NCBI GenBank assembly: GCA_026874595.1
Contig: CM049318.1
Location: forward strand, 817,241 to 881,240
Direction: 5' to 3'
DNA: 64,000 nucleotides
From: Sipunculus nudus
Taxonomy: Eukaryota; Annelida; Sipuncula; Golfingiida; Sipunculidae
Positions 1 to 15,000 of the stretch are shown one piece after another. Under the pieces are notes generated by a model that had not been told where the DNA came from, did not search any database, and saw only the letters and a program-made list of their open reading frames with translations. A program made the translations under genes and the position numbers. Position 1 is the stretch's first letter, and each line of letters starts with the position of its first letter.

Positions 1-3000
1 AATAACTGCCTGGGATTCCTTTCCGCAGGCAGGGTCTGTCATACACTGTGAGGTTTATAGACTGTGGAAGAACGCGTGCCGCAGATAATAACTGCCTGGG
101 GTTCCTTTACACAGGCAGGATGTCATATACTGGATAGTTAATTAACCGTGGAAGAACGCGTGCCGCAGATAATAACTACCTGGGGTTCCTTTACACAGGC
201 GGGGTCTGACATTCTCTGGATGGTTAATACACTGTGGAAGAACGTGTGCCTCAAATGATAACTGCCTGGGGTTCCTTTACACAGGCGGAGTCTGTCATAC
301 ACTTGATGGTTAATTAACTGTGGAAGAACGTGTGTCTCAGATAATAACTGCCTGGGGTTCCTTTACACAGGGGAGGGGGGGGGGGGGGGTCTGTCATACA
401 CTGGATGATAAATACACTATGGAAGAACGCGTTCCTCAGATAATAACTGCCTGGGGTTACTTTACACAGGAGGGGTCTGACATACTCTGGATGGTTAATA
501 CACTGTGGAAGAACGGGTGCCTCAGATAAGAACTGCCTGGGGTTCCTTTGCATAGGAGGGGTCTGTCATACACTGGATAGTTATTTAACCGTGAAAGAAC
601 GCGTGCCGCAGGTAATAACTGCCTCGGATTCCTTTCCACAGGCGGGGTCTGTCATACACTGGATGGTTAATACACTGTGGAAGAACGCGTGCCGCAGATA
701 ATAACTGCCTGGGGCTCCTTTACACAGGCGGGGTCTGACATACTCTGGAAGGTTAATACACTGTGGAAGAACGCGTGCCGCAGATAATAACTGCCTGGGG
801 TTCCTTTTCACAGGAGGGGTCTGTCATACACTGGATAGTTATTTAACCGTGGAAGAACGCAGCCGCAGATAATAACTGCCTGGGATTCCTTTCCACAGGC
901 GGGGTCTGTCATACACTGTGAGGTTTATAGACTGCGGAAGAACGTGTGCCGCAGATAATAACTGCTCGGGGTTCCTTAACACAGGCGGGGTCTGTCATAC
1001 ACTGGATGGTTAAACACTGTGGAAGAATGTGTGCCTCAGATAATTACTGCCTGGGGTTCCTTTAAATAGGGGGGGGGTGTGTCATACACTGGATAGTTAT
1101 TAACTGTGGAAGAACGCGTGCCGCAGATAATACCTGCTTCGGGTTCCTTTACACAGGAGGGGGTCTGTCATACACTGGCTGTTTAATAAAATGTGGAAGA
1201 ACGCGTGCCTCAGATAATAACTGCCTGGGGTTCCTTTACACAGGCTGGGTCTGTCATACACTGGCTGTTTAATAAAATGTGGAAGAACGTGTGCCTCCGA
1301 TAATAATTGCCTGGGGTTCCTTTACGCAGGCGGGGTCTCTCATACTCTTGATGGTTAATACACTGTGGAAGAACGTGTGCCTCCGATAATAACTGCCTGG
1401 GGTTCCTTTACACAGGCAGGGTCTGTCATACACAGGAAAGTTAATTAACTGTGGAAGAACGTGTGCCTCCGATGATAACTGCCTGGGGTTCCTTTACACA
1501 GGCGGGGTCTGACATACTCTGGATGGTTAATTAACATTTGAAGAACGCGTGCCTCAGATAATAACTGCCTGGGTTTCTTTTACACAGGCGGGGTCTGACA
1601 TACTCTGGATGCTTAATTAACATTTGAAGAAGGTGTGCCTCAGATAATAACTGTCCGTGGTTCCTTTACACAGGAGGGGTCTGTCATACACTGGATGGTT
1701 AATTAACTGTGGAAGGACGTGTGCCTCCGATGATAACTGCCTGGGGTTCCTTTACACAGGCGGGGTCTGTCATACACAGGAAAGTTAATTAACTGTGGAA
1801 GAACGTGTGCCTCCGATGATAACTGCCTGGGGTTCCTTTACACAGGCGGGGTCTGTCATACACTGGACGGTAAATTAACTATGGAAGAACGTTTGCCTTC
1901 GATAATAACTGCCTGGGGTTCCTTTACACAGGCGATGTCTGTCATACACAGGAAAGTTAATTAACTGTGGAAGAACGTGTGCCTCCGATGATAACTGCCT
2001 GGGGTTCCTTTACACAGGCGGGGTCTGACATACTCTGGATGGTTAATTAACATTTGAAGAAGGTGTGTCTCAGATAATAACTGTCCGTGGTTCCTTTACA
2101 CAGGAGGGGTCTGTCATACACTGGATGGTTAATTAACTGTGGATGAACGTGTGCCTCCGATAATAACTGCCTGGGGTTCCTTTCCACAGGCGGCGTCTGT
2201 CATACACTGGATTGTTAATACACTATTGAAGAACGCGTGCCTCAGATAATAACTGCCTGGGGCTCCTTTACACAGGCGGGGTCTGACATACTCTGGAAGG
2301 TTAATACACTGTAGAAGAACGTGTGCCTCAAATGATAACTGCCTGGGGTTCCTTTACACAGGAGGGGTCTGTCATACACTGGATAGTTATTTAACCGTGG
2401 AAGAACGCAGCCGCAGATAATAAATGCCTGGGATTCCTTTACACAGGCGGAGTCTGTCATACACTGTGAGGTTTATAGACTGTGGAAGAACGCTTGCCGC
2501 AGGTAATAACTGCTTGGGATTCCTTTCCACAGGCGGGGTCTGTCATACACTGGATGGTTAATACTCTATGGAAGAACGCGGGCCTCAGATAATAACTGCC
2601 TGGGGCTCCTTTACACAGGCGGGGTCTGACATACACTGTGAGGTTTATAGACTGTGGAAGAACGCCTGCCGCAGATAATAACTGCCTAGGGTTCCTTTAC
2701 ACAGGCGGAGTCTGTCATACACTGTGAGGTTTATAGACTGTGGAAGAACGCTTACCGCAGATAATAACTGCCTGGGTTTCCTTTACACAGGCAGGATCTG
2801 TCATATACTAGATGGTTAATACACTGTGGAAGAACGTGTGCCTCAAAAAATAACTGCCTGGGGTTCCTTTACACAGGCTGAGTCTGTCATACACTTGATG
2901 GTTATTAACTTTGGAAGAACGTGTGTCTCAGATAATAACTGCCTGGGGTTCCTTTAAACAGGCGGGGTCTGTCATACACTGGATGGTTAATACACTGTGG

Positions 3001-6000
3001 AAGAACGCGTGCCGCAGATAATAAATGCCTGGGGTTCCTTTGCACAGGAGGGGTCTGTCAAACACTGGATAGTTATTTAACGGTAGAAGAACGCGTGCCG
3101 CAGGTAATAACTGCCTGGGATTCCTTTCCACAGGCGGGGTCTGTCATACACTGGATGGTTAATACACTATGGAAAACGCGTGCCTCAGATAATAACTGCC
3201 TGGAGCTCCTTTACACAGGCGGGGTCTGTCATACACTGGATGGTTAATACACTATGGAAGAACGCGTGCCTCAGATAATAACTGCCTGGGGCTCCTTTAC
3301 ACAGGCGGGGTCTGTCATACACTGGATGGTTAATACACTATGGAAGAACGTGTGTCTCAGATAACAACTGCCTGGGGTTCCTTTAAACAGGCGGGGTCTG
3401 TCATACACTTGATGGTTAATACACTGTGGAAGAACGCGAGCCGCAGATAATAACTGCCTGGGGTTCCTTTACACAGGAGGGGTCTGTCATACACTGGATA
3501 GTTATTTAACCGTGGAAGAACGTGTGCCTCAGATAATAACTGCCTGGGATTCCTTTACACAGACGGAGTCTGTCATACACTGTGAGGTTTATAGACTGTG
3601 GAAGAACGCGTGCCGCATATAATAACTGCCTGGGGTTCCTTTACACAGGCAGGATCTGTCATATACTAGATGGTTAATACATTGTGGAAGAACGTGTGCC
3701 TCAAATGATAACTGCCTGGGGTTCCTTTACCCAGGCTGAGTCTGTCATACACTTGATGGTTATTAACTGTGGAAGAACGTGTGTCTCAGATAATAACTGC
3801 CTGGGGTTCCTTTACACGGGGGGGGGGGGGGGGTCTGTCATACACTGGATGGTTAATACACTATGGAAGAACGCGTGCCTCAGATAATAACTGCCTGGGG
3901 TTCCTTTACACAGGCAGGATCTGTCATATACTAGATGGTTAATACACTGTGGAAGAACGTGTGCCTCAAATGATAACTGCCTGGGGTTCCTTTACACAGG
4001 CTGAGTCTGTCATACACTTGATGGTTATTAACTGTGGAAGAACGTGTGTCTCAGATAATAACTGCCTGGGGTTCCTTTAAACAGGCGGGGTCTGTCATAC
4101 ACTGGATGGTTAATACACTGTGGAAGAACGCGTGCCTCAGATAATATCTGCCTGGGGTTCCTTTACACAGGCGTAGTCTGTCATACACTTGATGGTTATT
4201 AACTGTGGAAGAACGTGTGTCTCAGATAATAACTGCCTGGGGTTCCTTTACACGGGGGGGGGGGGGGTCTGTCACACACTAGATGGTTAATACACTGTGG
4301 AAGAATGCAGCCGCAGATAATAACTGTCTGGGATTCCTTTCCACAGGCAGGGTCTGTCATACACTGTGAGGTTTATAGACTGTGGAAGAATGCGTGCCGC
4401 AGATAATAACTGCCTGGGGTTCCTTTACACAGGCAGGATGTCATATACTGGATAGTTAATTAACCGTGGAATAACGCGTGCCGCAGATAATAACTGCCTG
4501 GGGTTCCTTTACACAGGCGGGGTCTGACATTCTCTGGATGGTTAATACACTGTGGAAGAACGTGTGCCTCAAATGATAACTGCCTGGGGTTCCTTTACAC
4601 AGTCGGAGTCCGTCATACACTTGATGGTTATTAACTGTGGAAGAACGTGTGTCTCAGATAATAACTGCCTGGGGTTCCTTTACACAGGGGAGGGGGGGGG
4701 GGCGGTCTGTCATACACTGGATGATTAATACACTATGGAAGAACGCGTGCCTCAGATAATAACTGCCTGGGGTTACTTTACACAGGCGGGGTCTGACATA
4801 CTCTGGATGGTTAATACACTGTGGAAGAACGGGTGCCTCAGATAATAACTGCCTGGGGTTCCTTTGCACAGGAGGGGTCTGTCATACACTGGATGGTTAA
4901 TACACTGTGGAAGAATGCAGCCGCAGATAATAACTGCCTGGGATTCCTTTCCGCAGGCAGGGTCTGTCATACACTGTGAGGTTTATAGACTGTGGAAGAA
5001 CGCGTGCCGCAGATAATAACTGCCTGGGGTTCCTTTACACAGGCAGGATGTCATATACTGGATAGTTAATTAACCGTGGAAGAACGCGTGCCGCAGATAA
5101 TAACTACCTGGGGTTCCTTTACACAGGCGGGGTCTGACATTCTCTGGATGGTTAATACACTGTGGAAGAACGTGTGCCTCAAATGATAACTGCCTGGGGT
5201 TCCTTTACACAGGCGGAGTCTGTCATACACTTGATGGTTAATTAACTGTGGAAGAACGTGTGTCTCAGATAATAACTGCCTGGGGTTCCTTTACACAGGG
5301 GAGGGGGGGGGGGGGTCTGTCATACACTGGATGATAAATACACTATGGAAGAACGCGTTCCTCAGATAATAACTGCCTGGGGTTACTTTACACAGGAGGG
5401 GTCTGACATACTCTGGATGGTTAATACACTGTGGAAGAACGGGTGCCTCAGATAAGAACTGCCTGGGGTTCCTTTGCATAGGAGGGGTCTGTCATACACT
5501 GGATAGTTATTTAACCGTGAAAGAACGCGTGCCGCAGGTAATAACTGCCTCGGATTCCTTTCCACAGGCGGGGTCTGTCATACACTGGATGGTTAATACA
5601 CTGTGGAAGAACGCGTGCCGCAGATAATAACTGCCTGGGGCTCCTTTACACAGGCGGGGTCTGACATACTCTGGAAGGTTAATACACTGTGGAAGAACGC
5701 GTGCCGCAGATAATAACTGCCTGGGGTTCCTTTTCACAGGAGGGGTCTGTCATACACTGGATAGTTATTTAACCGTGGAAGAACGCAGCCGCAGATAATA
5801 ACTGCCTGGGATTCCTTTCCACAGGCGGGGTCTGTCATACACTGTGAGGTTTATAGACTGCGGAAGAACGTGTGCCGCAGATAATAACTGCTCGGGGTTC
5901 CTTAACACAGGCGGGGTCTGTCATACACTGGATGGTTAAACACTGTGGAAGAATGTGTGCCTCAGATAATTACTGCCTGGGGTTCCTTTAAATAGGGGGG

Positions 6001-9000
6001 GGGGTGTGTCATACACTGGATAGTTATTAACTGTGGAAGAACGCGTGCCGCAGATAATACCTGCTTCGGGTTCCTTTACACAGGAGGGGGTCTGTCATAC
6101 ACTGGCTGTTTAATAAAATGTGGAAGAACGCGTGCCTCAGATAATAACTGCCTGGGGTTCCTTTACACAGGCTGGGTCTGTCATACACTGGCTGTTTAAT
6201 AAAATGTGGAAGAACGTGTGCCTCCGATAATAATTGCCTGGGGTTCCTTTACGCAGGCGGGGTCTCTCATACTCTTGATGGTTAATACACTGTGGAAGAA
6301 CGTGTGCCTCAGATAATAACTGCCTGGGGTTCCTTTACACAGGCGGGGTCTAACATACTCTGGATAGTTAATTAACATTTGAAGAACTCGTGCCTCAGAT
6401 AATAACTGCCTAGGGTTCCTTTACACAGGCGGGGTCTGTCATACACTGGATGGCTAGTTCACTGTGGAAGAACGTGTGCCTCAGATAATAACTGCCTGGG
6501 GTTCCTTTACACAGGCGGGGTCTGTCATACACTGGATGGCTAATTCACTGTGGAAGAACGTGTGCCTCAGATAATAACTGCCTGGGGTTTCTTTTACACA
6601 GGCGGGGTCTGACATACTCTGGATGGTTAATTAAAATTTGAAGAAGGCGTGCCTCAGATAATAACTGCCTGTGGTTCCTTTACACAGGCGGGTTCTATCA
6701 TACACTGGATGGTTAATTAACTGTGGAAGAACATGTGTCTCAGATAATAACTGTCTGGGTTTCTTTTACACAGGCGGGGTCTGACATACTCTGGATGGTT
6801 AATTAACATTTGAAGAAGGTGTTCCTCAGATAATAACTGTCCGTGGTTCCTTTACACAGGAGGGGTCTGTCATACACTGGATAGTTAATTAACTGTGGAA
6901 GAACGTGTGCCTCCGATAATAACTGCCTGGGGTTCCTTTACACAGGCGGGGTCTGTCATACACTGGATGGTTAATTAACTGTGGAAGAAGGTGTGCCTCC
7001 GATAATAACTGCCTGGGGTTCCTTTACACAGGCGGGGTCTGTCATACACAGGAAAGTTAATTAACTGTGGAAGAACGTGTGCCTCCGATGATAACTGCCT
7101 GGGGTTCCTTTACACACGCGGGGTCTGTCATACACAGGAAAGTTAATTAACTGTGGAAGAACGTGTGCCTCCGATGATAACTGCCTGGGTTTCCTTTACA
7201 CAGGCGGGGTCTGACATACTCTGGATGGTTAATTAACATTTGAAGAAGGTGTGCCTCAGATAATAACTGTCCGTGGTTCCTTTACACAGGAGGGGTCTGT
7301 CATACACTGGATGGTTAATTGACTGTGGAAGAACGTGTGCCTCCGATGATAACTGCCTGGGGTTCCTTTACACAGGCGGGGTCTGTCATACACTGGATGG
7401 TTAATTAACTGTGGAAGAACGTGTGCCTCCGATAATAACTGCCTGGGGTTCCTTTACACAGGCAGGGTCTGTCATACACAGGAAAGTTAATTAACTGTGG
7501 AAGAACGTGTGCCTCCGATGATAACTGCCTGGGGTTCCTTTACACAGGCGGGGTCTGACATACTCTGGATGGTTAATTAACATTTGAAGAACGCGTGCCT
7601 CAGATAATAACTGCCTGGGTTTCTTTTACACAGGCGGGGTCTGACATACTCTGGATGCTTAATTAACATTTGAAGAAGGTGTGCCTCAGATAATAACTGT
7701 CCGTGGTTCCTTTACACAGGAGGGGTCTGTCATACACTGGATGGTTAATTAACTGTGGAAGGACGTGTGCCTCCGATGATAACTGCCTGGGGTTCCTTTA
7801 CACAGGCGGGGTCTGTCATACACAGGAAAGTTAATTAACTGTGGAAGAACGTGTGCCTCCGATGATAACTGCCTGGGGTTCCTTTACACAGGCGGGGTCT
7901 GTCATACACTGGACGGTAAATTAACTATGGAAGAACGTTTGCCTTCGATAATAACTGCCTGGGGTTCCTTTACACAGGCGATGTCTGTCATACACAGGAA
8001 AGTTAATTAACTGTGGAAGAACGTGTGCCTCCGATGATAACTGCCTGGGGTTCCTTTACACAGGCGGGGTCTGACATACTCTGGATGGTTAATTAACATT
8101 TGAAGAAGGTGTGTCTCAGATAATAACTGTCCGTGGTTCCTTTACACAGGAGGGGTCTGTCATACACTGGATGGTTAATTAACTGTGGATGAACGTGTGC
8201 CTCCGATAATAACTGCCTGGGGTTCCTTTCCACAGGCGGCGTCTGTCATACACTGGATTGTTAATACACTATTGAAGAACGCGTGCCTCAGATAATAACT
8301 GCCTGGGGCTCCTTTACACAGGCGGGGTCTGACATACTCTGGAAGGTTAATACACTGTAGAAGAACGTGTGCCTCAAATGATAACTGCCTGGGGTTCCTT
8401 TACACAGGAGGGGTCTGTCATACACTGGATAGTTATTTAACCGTGGAAGAACGCAGCCGCAGATAATAAATGCCTGGGATTCCTTTACACAGGCGGAGTC
8501 TGTCATACACTGTGAGGTTTATAGACTGTGGAAGAACGCTTGCCGCAGGTAATAACTGCTTGGGATTCCTTTCCACAGGCGGGGTCTGTCATACACTGGA
8601 TGGTTACTACACTATGGAAGAACGCGGGCCTCAGATAATAACTGCCTGGGGCTCCTTTACACAGGCGGGGTCTGACATACACTGTGAGGTTTATAGACTG
8701 TGGAAGAACGCCTGCCGCAGATAATAACTGCCTAGGGTTCCTTTACACAGGCGGAGTCTGTCATACACTGTGAGGTTTATAGACTGTGGAAGAACGCTTA
8801 CCGCAGATAATAACTGCCTGGGTTTCCTTTACACAGGCAGGATCTGTCATATACTAGATGGTTAATACACTGTGGAAGAACGTGTGCCTCAAAAAATAAC
8901 TGCCTGGGGTTCCTTTACACAGGCTGAGTCTGTCATACACTTGATGGTTATTAACTTTGGAAGAACGTGTGTCTCAGATAATAACTGCCTGGGGTTCCTT

Positions 9001-12000
9001 TAAACAGGCGGGGTCTGTCATACACTGGATGGTTAATACACTGTGGAAGAACGCGTGCCGCAGATAATAAATGCCTGGGGTTCCTTTGCACAGGAGGGGT
9101 CTGTCAAACTCTGGATAGTTATTTACCGGTAGAAGAACGCGTGCCGCAGGTAATAACTGCCTGGGATTCCTTTCCACAGGCGGGGTCTGTCATACACTGG
9201 ATGGTTAATACACTATGGAAAACGCGTGCCTCAGATAATAACTGCCTGGAGCTCCTTTACACAGGCGGGGTCTGTCATACACTGGATGGTTAATACACTA
9301 TGGAAGAACGCGTGCCTCAGATAATAACTGCCTGGGGCTCCTTTACACAGGCGGGGTCTGTCATACACTGGATGGTTAATACACTATGGAAGAACGTGTG
9401 TCTCAGATAACAACTGCCTGGGGTTCCTTTAAACAGGCGGGGTCTGTCATACACTTGATGGTTAATACACTGTGGAAGAACGCGAGCCGCAGATAATAAC
9501 TGCCTGGGGTTCCTTTACACAGGAGGGGTCTGTCATACACTGGATAGTTATTTAACCGTGGAAGAACGTGTGCCTCAGATAATAACTGCCTGGGATTCCT
9601 TTACACAGACGGAGTCTGTCATACACTGTGAGGTTTATAGACTGTGGAGGAACGCGTGCCGCATATAATAACTGCCTGGGGTTCCTTTACACAGGCAGGA
9701 TCTGTCATATACTAGATGGTTAATACATTGTGGAAGAACGTGTGCCTCAAATGATAACTGCCTGGGGTTCCTTTACCCAGGCTGAGTCTGTCATACACTT
9801 GATGGTTATTAACTGTGGAAGAACGTGTGTCTCAGATAATAACTGCCTGGGGTTCCTTTACACAGGCGGGGTCTGTCATACACTGGATGATTAATACACT
9901 GTGGAAGAACGCGTGCCTCAGATAATATCTGCCTGGGGTTCCTTTACACAGGCGGAGTCTGTCATACACTTGATGGGTATTAACTGTGGAAGAACGTGTG
10001 TCTCAGATAATAACTGCCTGGGGTTCCTTTACACGGGGGGGGGGGGGGGTCTGTCATACACTGGATGGTTAATACACTATGGAAGAACGCGTGCCTCAGA
10101 TAATAACTGCCTGGGGTTCCTTTACACAGGCAGGATCTGTCATATACTAGATGGTTAATACACTGTGGAAGAACGTGTGCCTCAAATGATAACTGCCTGG
10201 GGTTCCTTTACACAGGCTGAGTCTGTCATACACTTGATGGTTATTAACTGTGGAAGAACGCGTGCCTCAGATAATATCTGCCTGGGGTTCCTTTACACAG
10301 GCGTAGTCTGTCATACACTTGATGGTTATTAACTGTGGAAGAACGTGTGTCTCAGATAATAACTGCCTGGGGTTCCTTTACACGGGGGGGGGGGGGGGTC
10401 TGTCACACACTAGATGGTTAATACACTGTGGAAGAATGCAGCCGCAGATAATAACTGTCTGGGATTCCTTTCCACAGGCAGGGTCTGTCATACACTGTGA
10501 GGTTTATAGACTGTGGAAGAATGCGTGCCGCAGATAATAACTGCCTGGGGTTCCTTTACACAGGCAGGATGTCATATACTGGATAGTTAATTAACCGTGG
10601 AATAACGCGTGCCGCAGATAATAACTGCCTGGGGTTCCTTTACACAGGCGGGGTCTGACATTCTCTGGATGGTTAATACACTGTGGAAGAACGTGTGCCT
10701 CAAATGATAACTGCCTGGGGTTCCTTTACACAGTCGGAGTCCGTCATACACTTGATGGTTATTAACTGTGGAAGAACGTGTGTCTCAGATAATAACTGCC
10801 TGGGGTTCCTTTACACAGGGGAGGGGGGGGGGGGGGCGGTCTGTCATACACTGGATGATTAATACACTATGGAAGAACGCGTGCCTCAGATAATAACTGC
10901 CTGGGGTTACTTTACACAGGCGGGGTCTGACATACTCTGGATGGTTAATACACTGTGGAAGAACGGGTGCCTCAGATAATAACTGCCTGGGGTTCCTTTG
11001 CACAGGAGGGGTCTGTCATACACTGGATGGTTAATACACTGTGGAAGAATGCAGCCGCAGATAATAACTGCCTGGGATTCCTTTCCGCAGGCAGGGTCTG
11101 TCATACACTGTGAGGTTTATAGACTGTGGAAGAACGCGTGCCGCAGATAATAACTGCCTGGGGTTCCTTTACACAGGCAGGATGTCATATACTGGATAGT
11201 TAATTAACCGTGGAAGAACGCGTGCCGCAGATAATAACTACCTGGGGTTCCTTTACACAGGCGGGGTCTGACATTCTCTGGATGGTTAATACACTGTGGA
11301 AGAACGTGTGCCTCAAATGATAACTGCCTGGGGTTCCTTTACACAGGCGGAGTCTGTCATACACTTGATGGTTAATTAACTGTGGAAGAACGTGTGTCTC
11401 AGATAATAACTGCCTGGGGTTCCTTTACACAGGGGAGGGGGGGGGGGGGTCTGACATACACTGGATGATAAATACACTATGGAAGAACGCGTTCCTCAGA
11501 TAATAACTGCCTGGGGTTACTTTACACAGGAGGGGTCTGACATACTCTGGATGGTTAATACACTGTGGAAGAACGGGTGCCTCAGATAAGAACTGCCTGG
11601 GGTTCCTTTGCATAGGAGGGGTCTGTCATACACTGGATAGTTATTTAACCGTGAAAGAACGCGTGCCGCAGGTAATAACTGCCTCGGATTCCTTTCCACA
11701 GGCGGGGTCTGTCATACACTGGATGGTTAATACACTGTGGAAGAACGCGTGCCGCAGATAATAACTGCCTGGGGCTCCTTTACACAGGCGGGGTCTGACA
11801 TACTCTGGAAGGTTAATACACTGTGGAAGAACGCGTGCCGCAGATAATAACTGCCTGGGGTTCCTTTACACAGGAGGGGTCTGTCATACACTGGATAGTT
11901 ATTTAACCGTGGAAGAACGCAGCCGCAGATAATAACTGCCTGGGATTCCTTTCCACAGGCGGGGTCTGTCATACACTGTGAGGTTTATAGACTGCGGAAG

Positions 12001-15000
12001 AACGTGTGCCGCAGATAATAACTGCTCGGGGTTCCTTAACACAGGCGGGGTCTGTCATACACTGGATGGTTAAACACTGTGGAAGAATGTGTGCCTCAGA
12101 TAATTACTGCCTGGGGTTCCTTTAAATAGGGGGGGTGTGTCATACACTGGATAGTTATTAACTGTGGAAGAACGCGTGCCGCAGATAATACCTGCTTCGG
12201 GTTCCTTTACACAGGAGGGGGTCTGTCATACACTGGCTGTTTAATAAAATGTGGAAGAACGCGTGCCTCAGATAATAACTGCCTGGGGTTCCTTTACACA
12301 GGCTGGGTCTGTCATACACTGGCTGTTTAATAAAATGTGGAAGAACGTGTGCCTCCGATAATAATTGCCTGGGGTTCCTTTACGCAGGCGGGGTCTGTCA
12401 TACACTGGATGGCTAGTTCACTGTGGAAGAACGTGTGACTCAGATAATAACTGCCTGGGGTTCCTTTACACAGGCGGGGTCTGTCATACACTGGATGGCT
12501 AATTCACTGTGGAAGAACGTGTGCCTCAGATAATAACTGCCTGGGGTTCCTTTACACAGGCGGGGTCTAACATACTCTGGATAGTTAATTAACATTTGAA
12601 GAACTCGTGCCTCAGATAATAACTGCCTAGGGTTCCTTTACACAGGCGGGGTCTGTCATACACTGGATGGCTAGTTCACTGTGGAAGAACGTGTGCCTCA
12701 GATAATAACTGCCTGGGGTTCCTTTACACAGGCGGGGTCTGTCATACACTGGATGGCTAATTCACTGTGGAAGAACGTGTGCCTCAGATAATAACTGCCT
12801 GGGGTTTCTTTTACACAGGCGGGGTCTGACATACTCTGGATGGTTAATTAAAATTTGAAGAAGGCGTGCCTCAGATAATAACTGCCTGTGGTTCCTTTAC
12901 ACAGGCGGGTTCTATCATACACTGGATGGTTAATTAACTGTGGAAGAACATGTGTCTCAGATAATAACTGTCTGGGTTTCTTTTACACAGGCGGGGTCTG
13001 ACATACTCTGGATGGTTAATTAACATTTGAAGAAGGTGTTCCTCAGATAATAACTGTCCGTGGTTCCTTTACACAGGAGGGGTCTGTCATACACTGGATA
13101 GTTAATTAACTGTGGAAGAACGTGTGCCTCCGATAATAACTGCCTGGGGTTCCTTTACACAGGCGGGGTCTGTCATACACGGGATGGTTAATTAACTGTG
13201 GAAGAACGTGTGCCTCCGATAATAACTGCCTGGGGTTCCTTTACACAGGCGGGGTCTGTCATACACAGGAAAGTTAATTAACTGTGGAAGAACGTGTGCC
13301 TCCGATGATAACTGCCTGGGGTTCCTTTACACACGCGGGGTCTGTCATACACAGGAAAGTTAATTAACTGTGGAAGAACGTGTGCCTCCGATGATAACTG
13401 CCTGGGTTTCCTTTACACAGGCGGGGTCTGACATACTCTGGATGGTTAATTAACATTTGAAGAAGGTGTGCCTCAGATAATAACTGTCCGTGGTTCCTTT
13501 ACACAGGAGGGGTCTGTCATACACTGGATGGTTAATTGACTGTGGAAGAACGTGTGCCTCCGATGATAACTGCCTGGGGTTCCTTTACACAGGGGGGGTC
13601 TGTCATACACTGGATGGTTAATTAACTGTGGAAGAACGTGTGCCTCCGATAATAACTGCCTGGGGTTCCTTTACACAGGCAGGGTCTGTCATACACAGGA
13701 AAGTTAATTAACTGTGGAAGAACGTGTGCCTCCGATGATAACTGCCTGGGGTTCCTTTACACAGGCGGGGTCTGACATACTCTGGATGGTTAATTAACAT
13801 TTGAAGAACGCGTGCCTCAGATAATAACTGCCTGGGTTTCTTTTACACAGGCGGGGTCTGACATACTCTGGATGCTTAATTAACATTTGAAGAAGGTGTG
13901 CCTCAGATAATAACTGTCCGTGGTTCCTTTACACAGGAGGGGTCTGTCATACACTGGATGGTTAATTAACTGTGGAAGGACGTGTGCCTCCGATGATAAC
14001 TGCCTGGGGTTCCTTTACACAGGCGGGGTCTGTCATACACTGGACGGTAAATTAACTATGGAAGAACGTTTGCCTTCGATAATAACTGCCTGGGGTTCCT
14101 TTACACAGGCGATGTCTGTCATACACAGGAAAGTTAATTAACTGTGGAAGAACGTGTGCCTCCGATGATAACTGCCTGGGGTTCCTTTACACAGGCGGGG
14201 TCTGACATACTCTGGATGGTTAATTAACATTTGAAGAAGGTGTGTCTCAGATAATAACTGTCCGTGGTTCCTTTACACAGGAGGGGTCTGTCATACACTG
14301 GATGGTTAATTAACTGTGGATGAACGTGTGCCTCCGGTAATAACTGCCTGGGGTTCCTTTACACAGGCGGGGTCTGTCATACACAGGAAAGTTAATTAAC
14401 TGTGGAAGAACGTGTGCCTCCGATGATAACTGCCTGGGGTTTCTTTACACAGGCGGGGTCTGACATACTCTGGAATGTTAATTAACATTTGAAGAACGCG
14501 TGCCTCAGATAATAACTGTCTGGGTTTCTTTTACACAGGCGGGGTCTGACATACTCTGGATGGTTAATTAACATTTGAAGAAGGTGTGCCTCAGATAATG
14601 AATGTCCGTGGTTCCTTTACACAGGAGGGGTCTGTCATACACTGGATGGTTAATTAACTGTGGAAGAACGTGTGCCTCCGATAATAACTGCCTGGGGTTC
14701 CTTTACACAGGAGGGGTCTGTCATACACAGGAAAGTTAATTAACTGTGGAAGAACGTGTGCCTCCGATGATAACTGCCTGGGGTTCCTTTACACAGGCGG
14801 GGTCTGACATACTCTGGATGGTTAATTAACTGTGGAAGAACGTGTGCCTCCGATAATAACTGCCTGGGGTTCCTTTACACAGGCGGGGTCTGTCATACAC
14901 AGGAAAGTTAATTAACTGTAGAAGAACGTGTGCCTCCGATGATAACTGCCTGGGGTTCCTTTACACAGGCGGGGTCTGACATACTCTGGATGGTTAATTA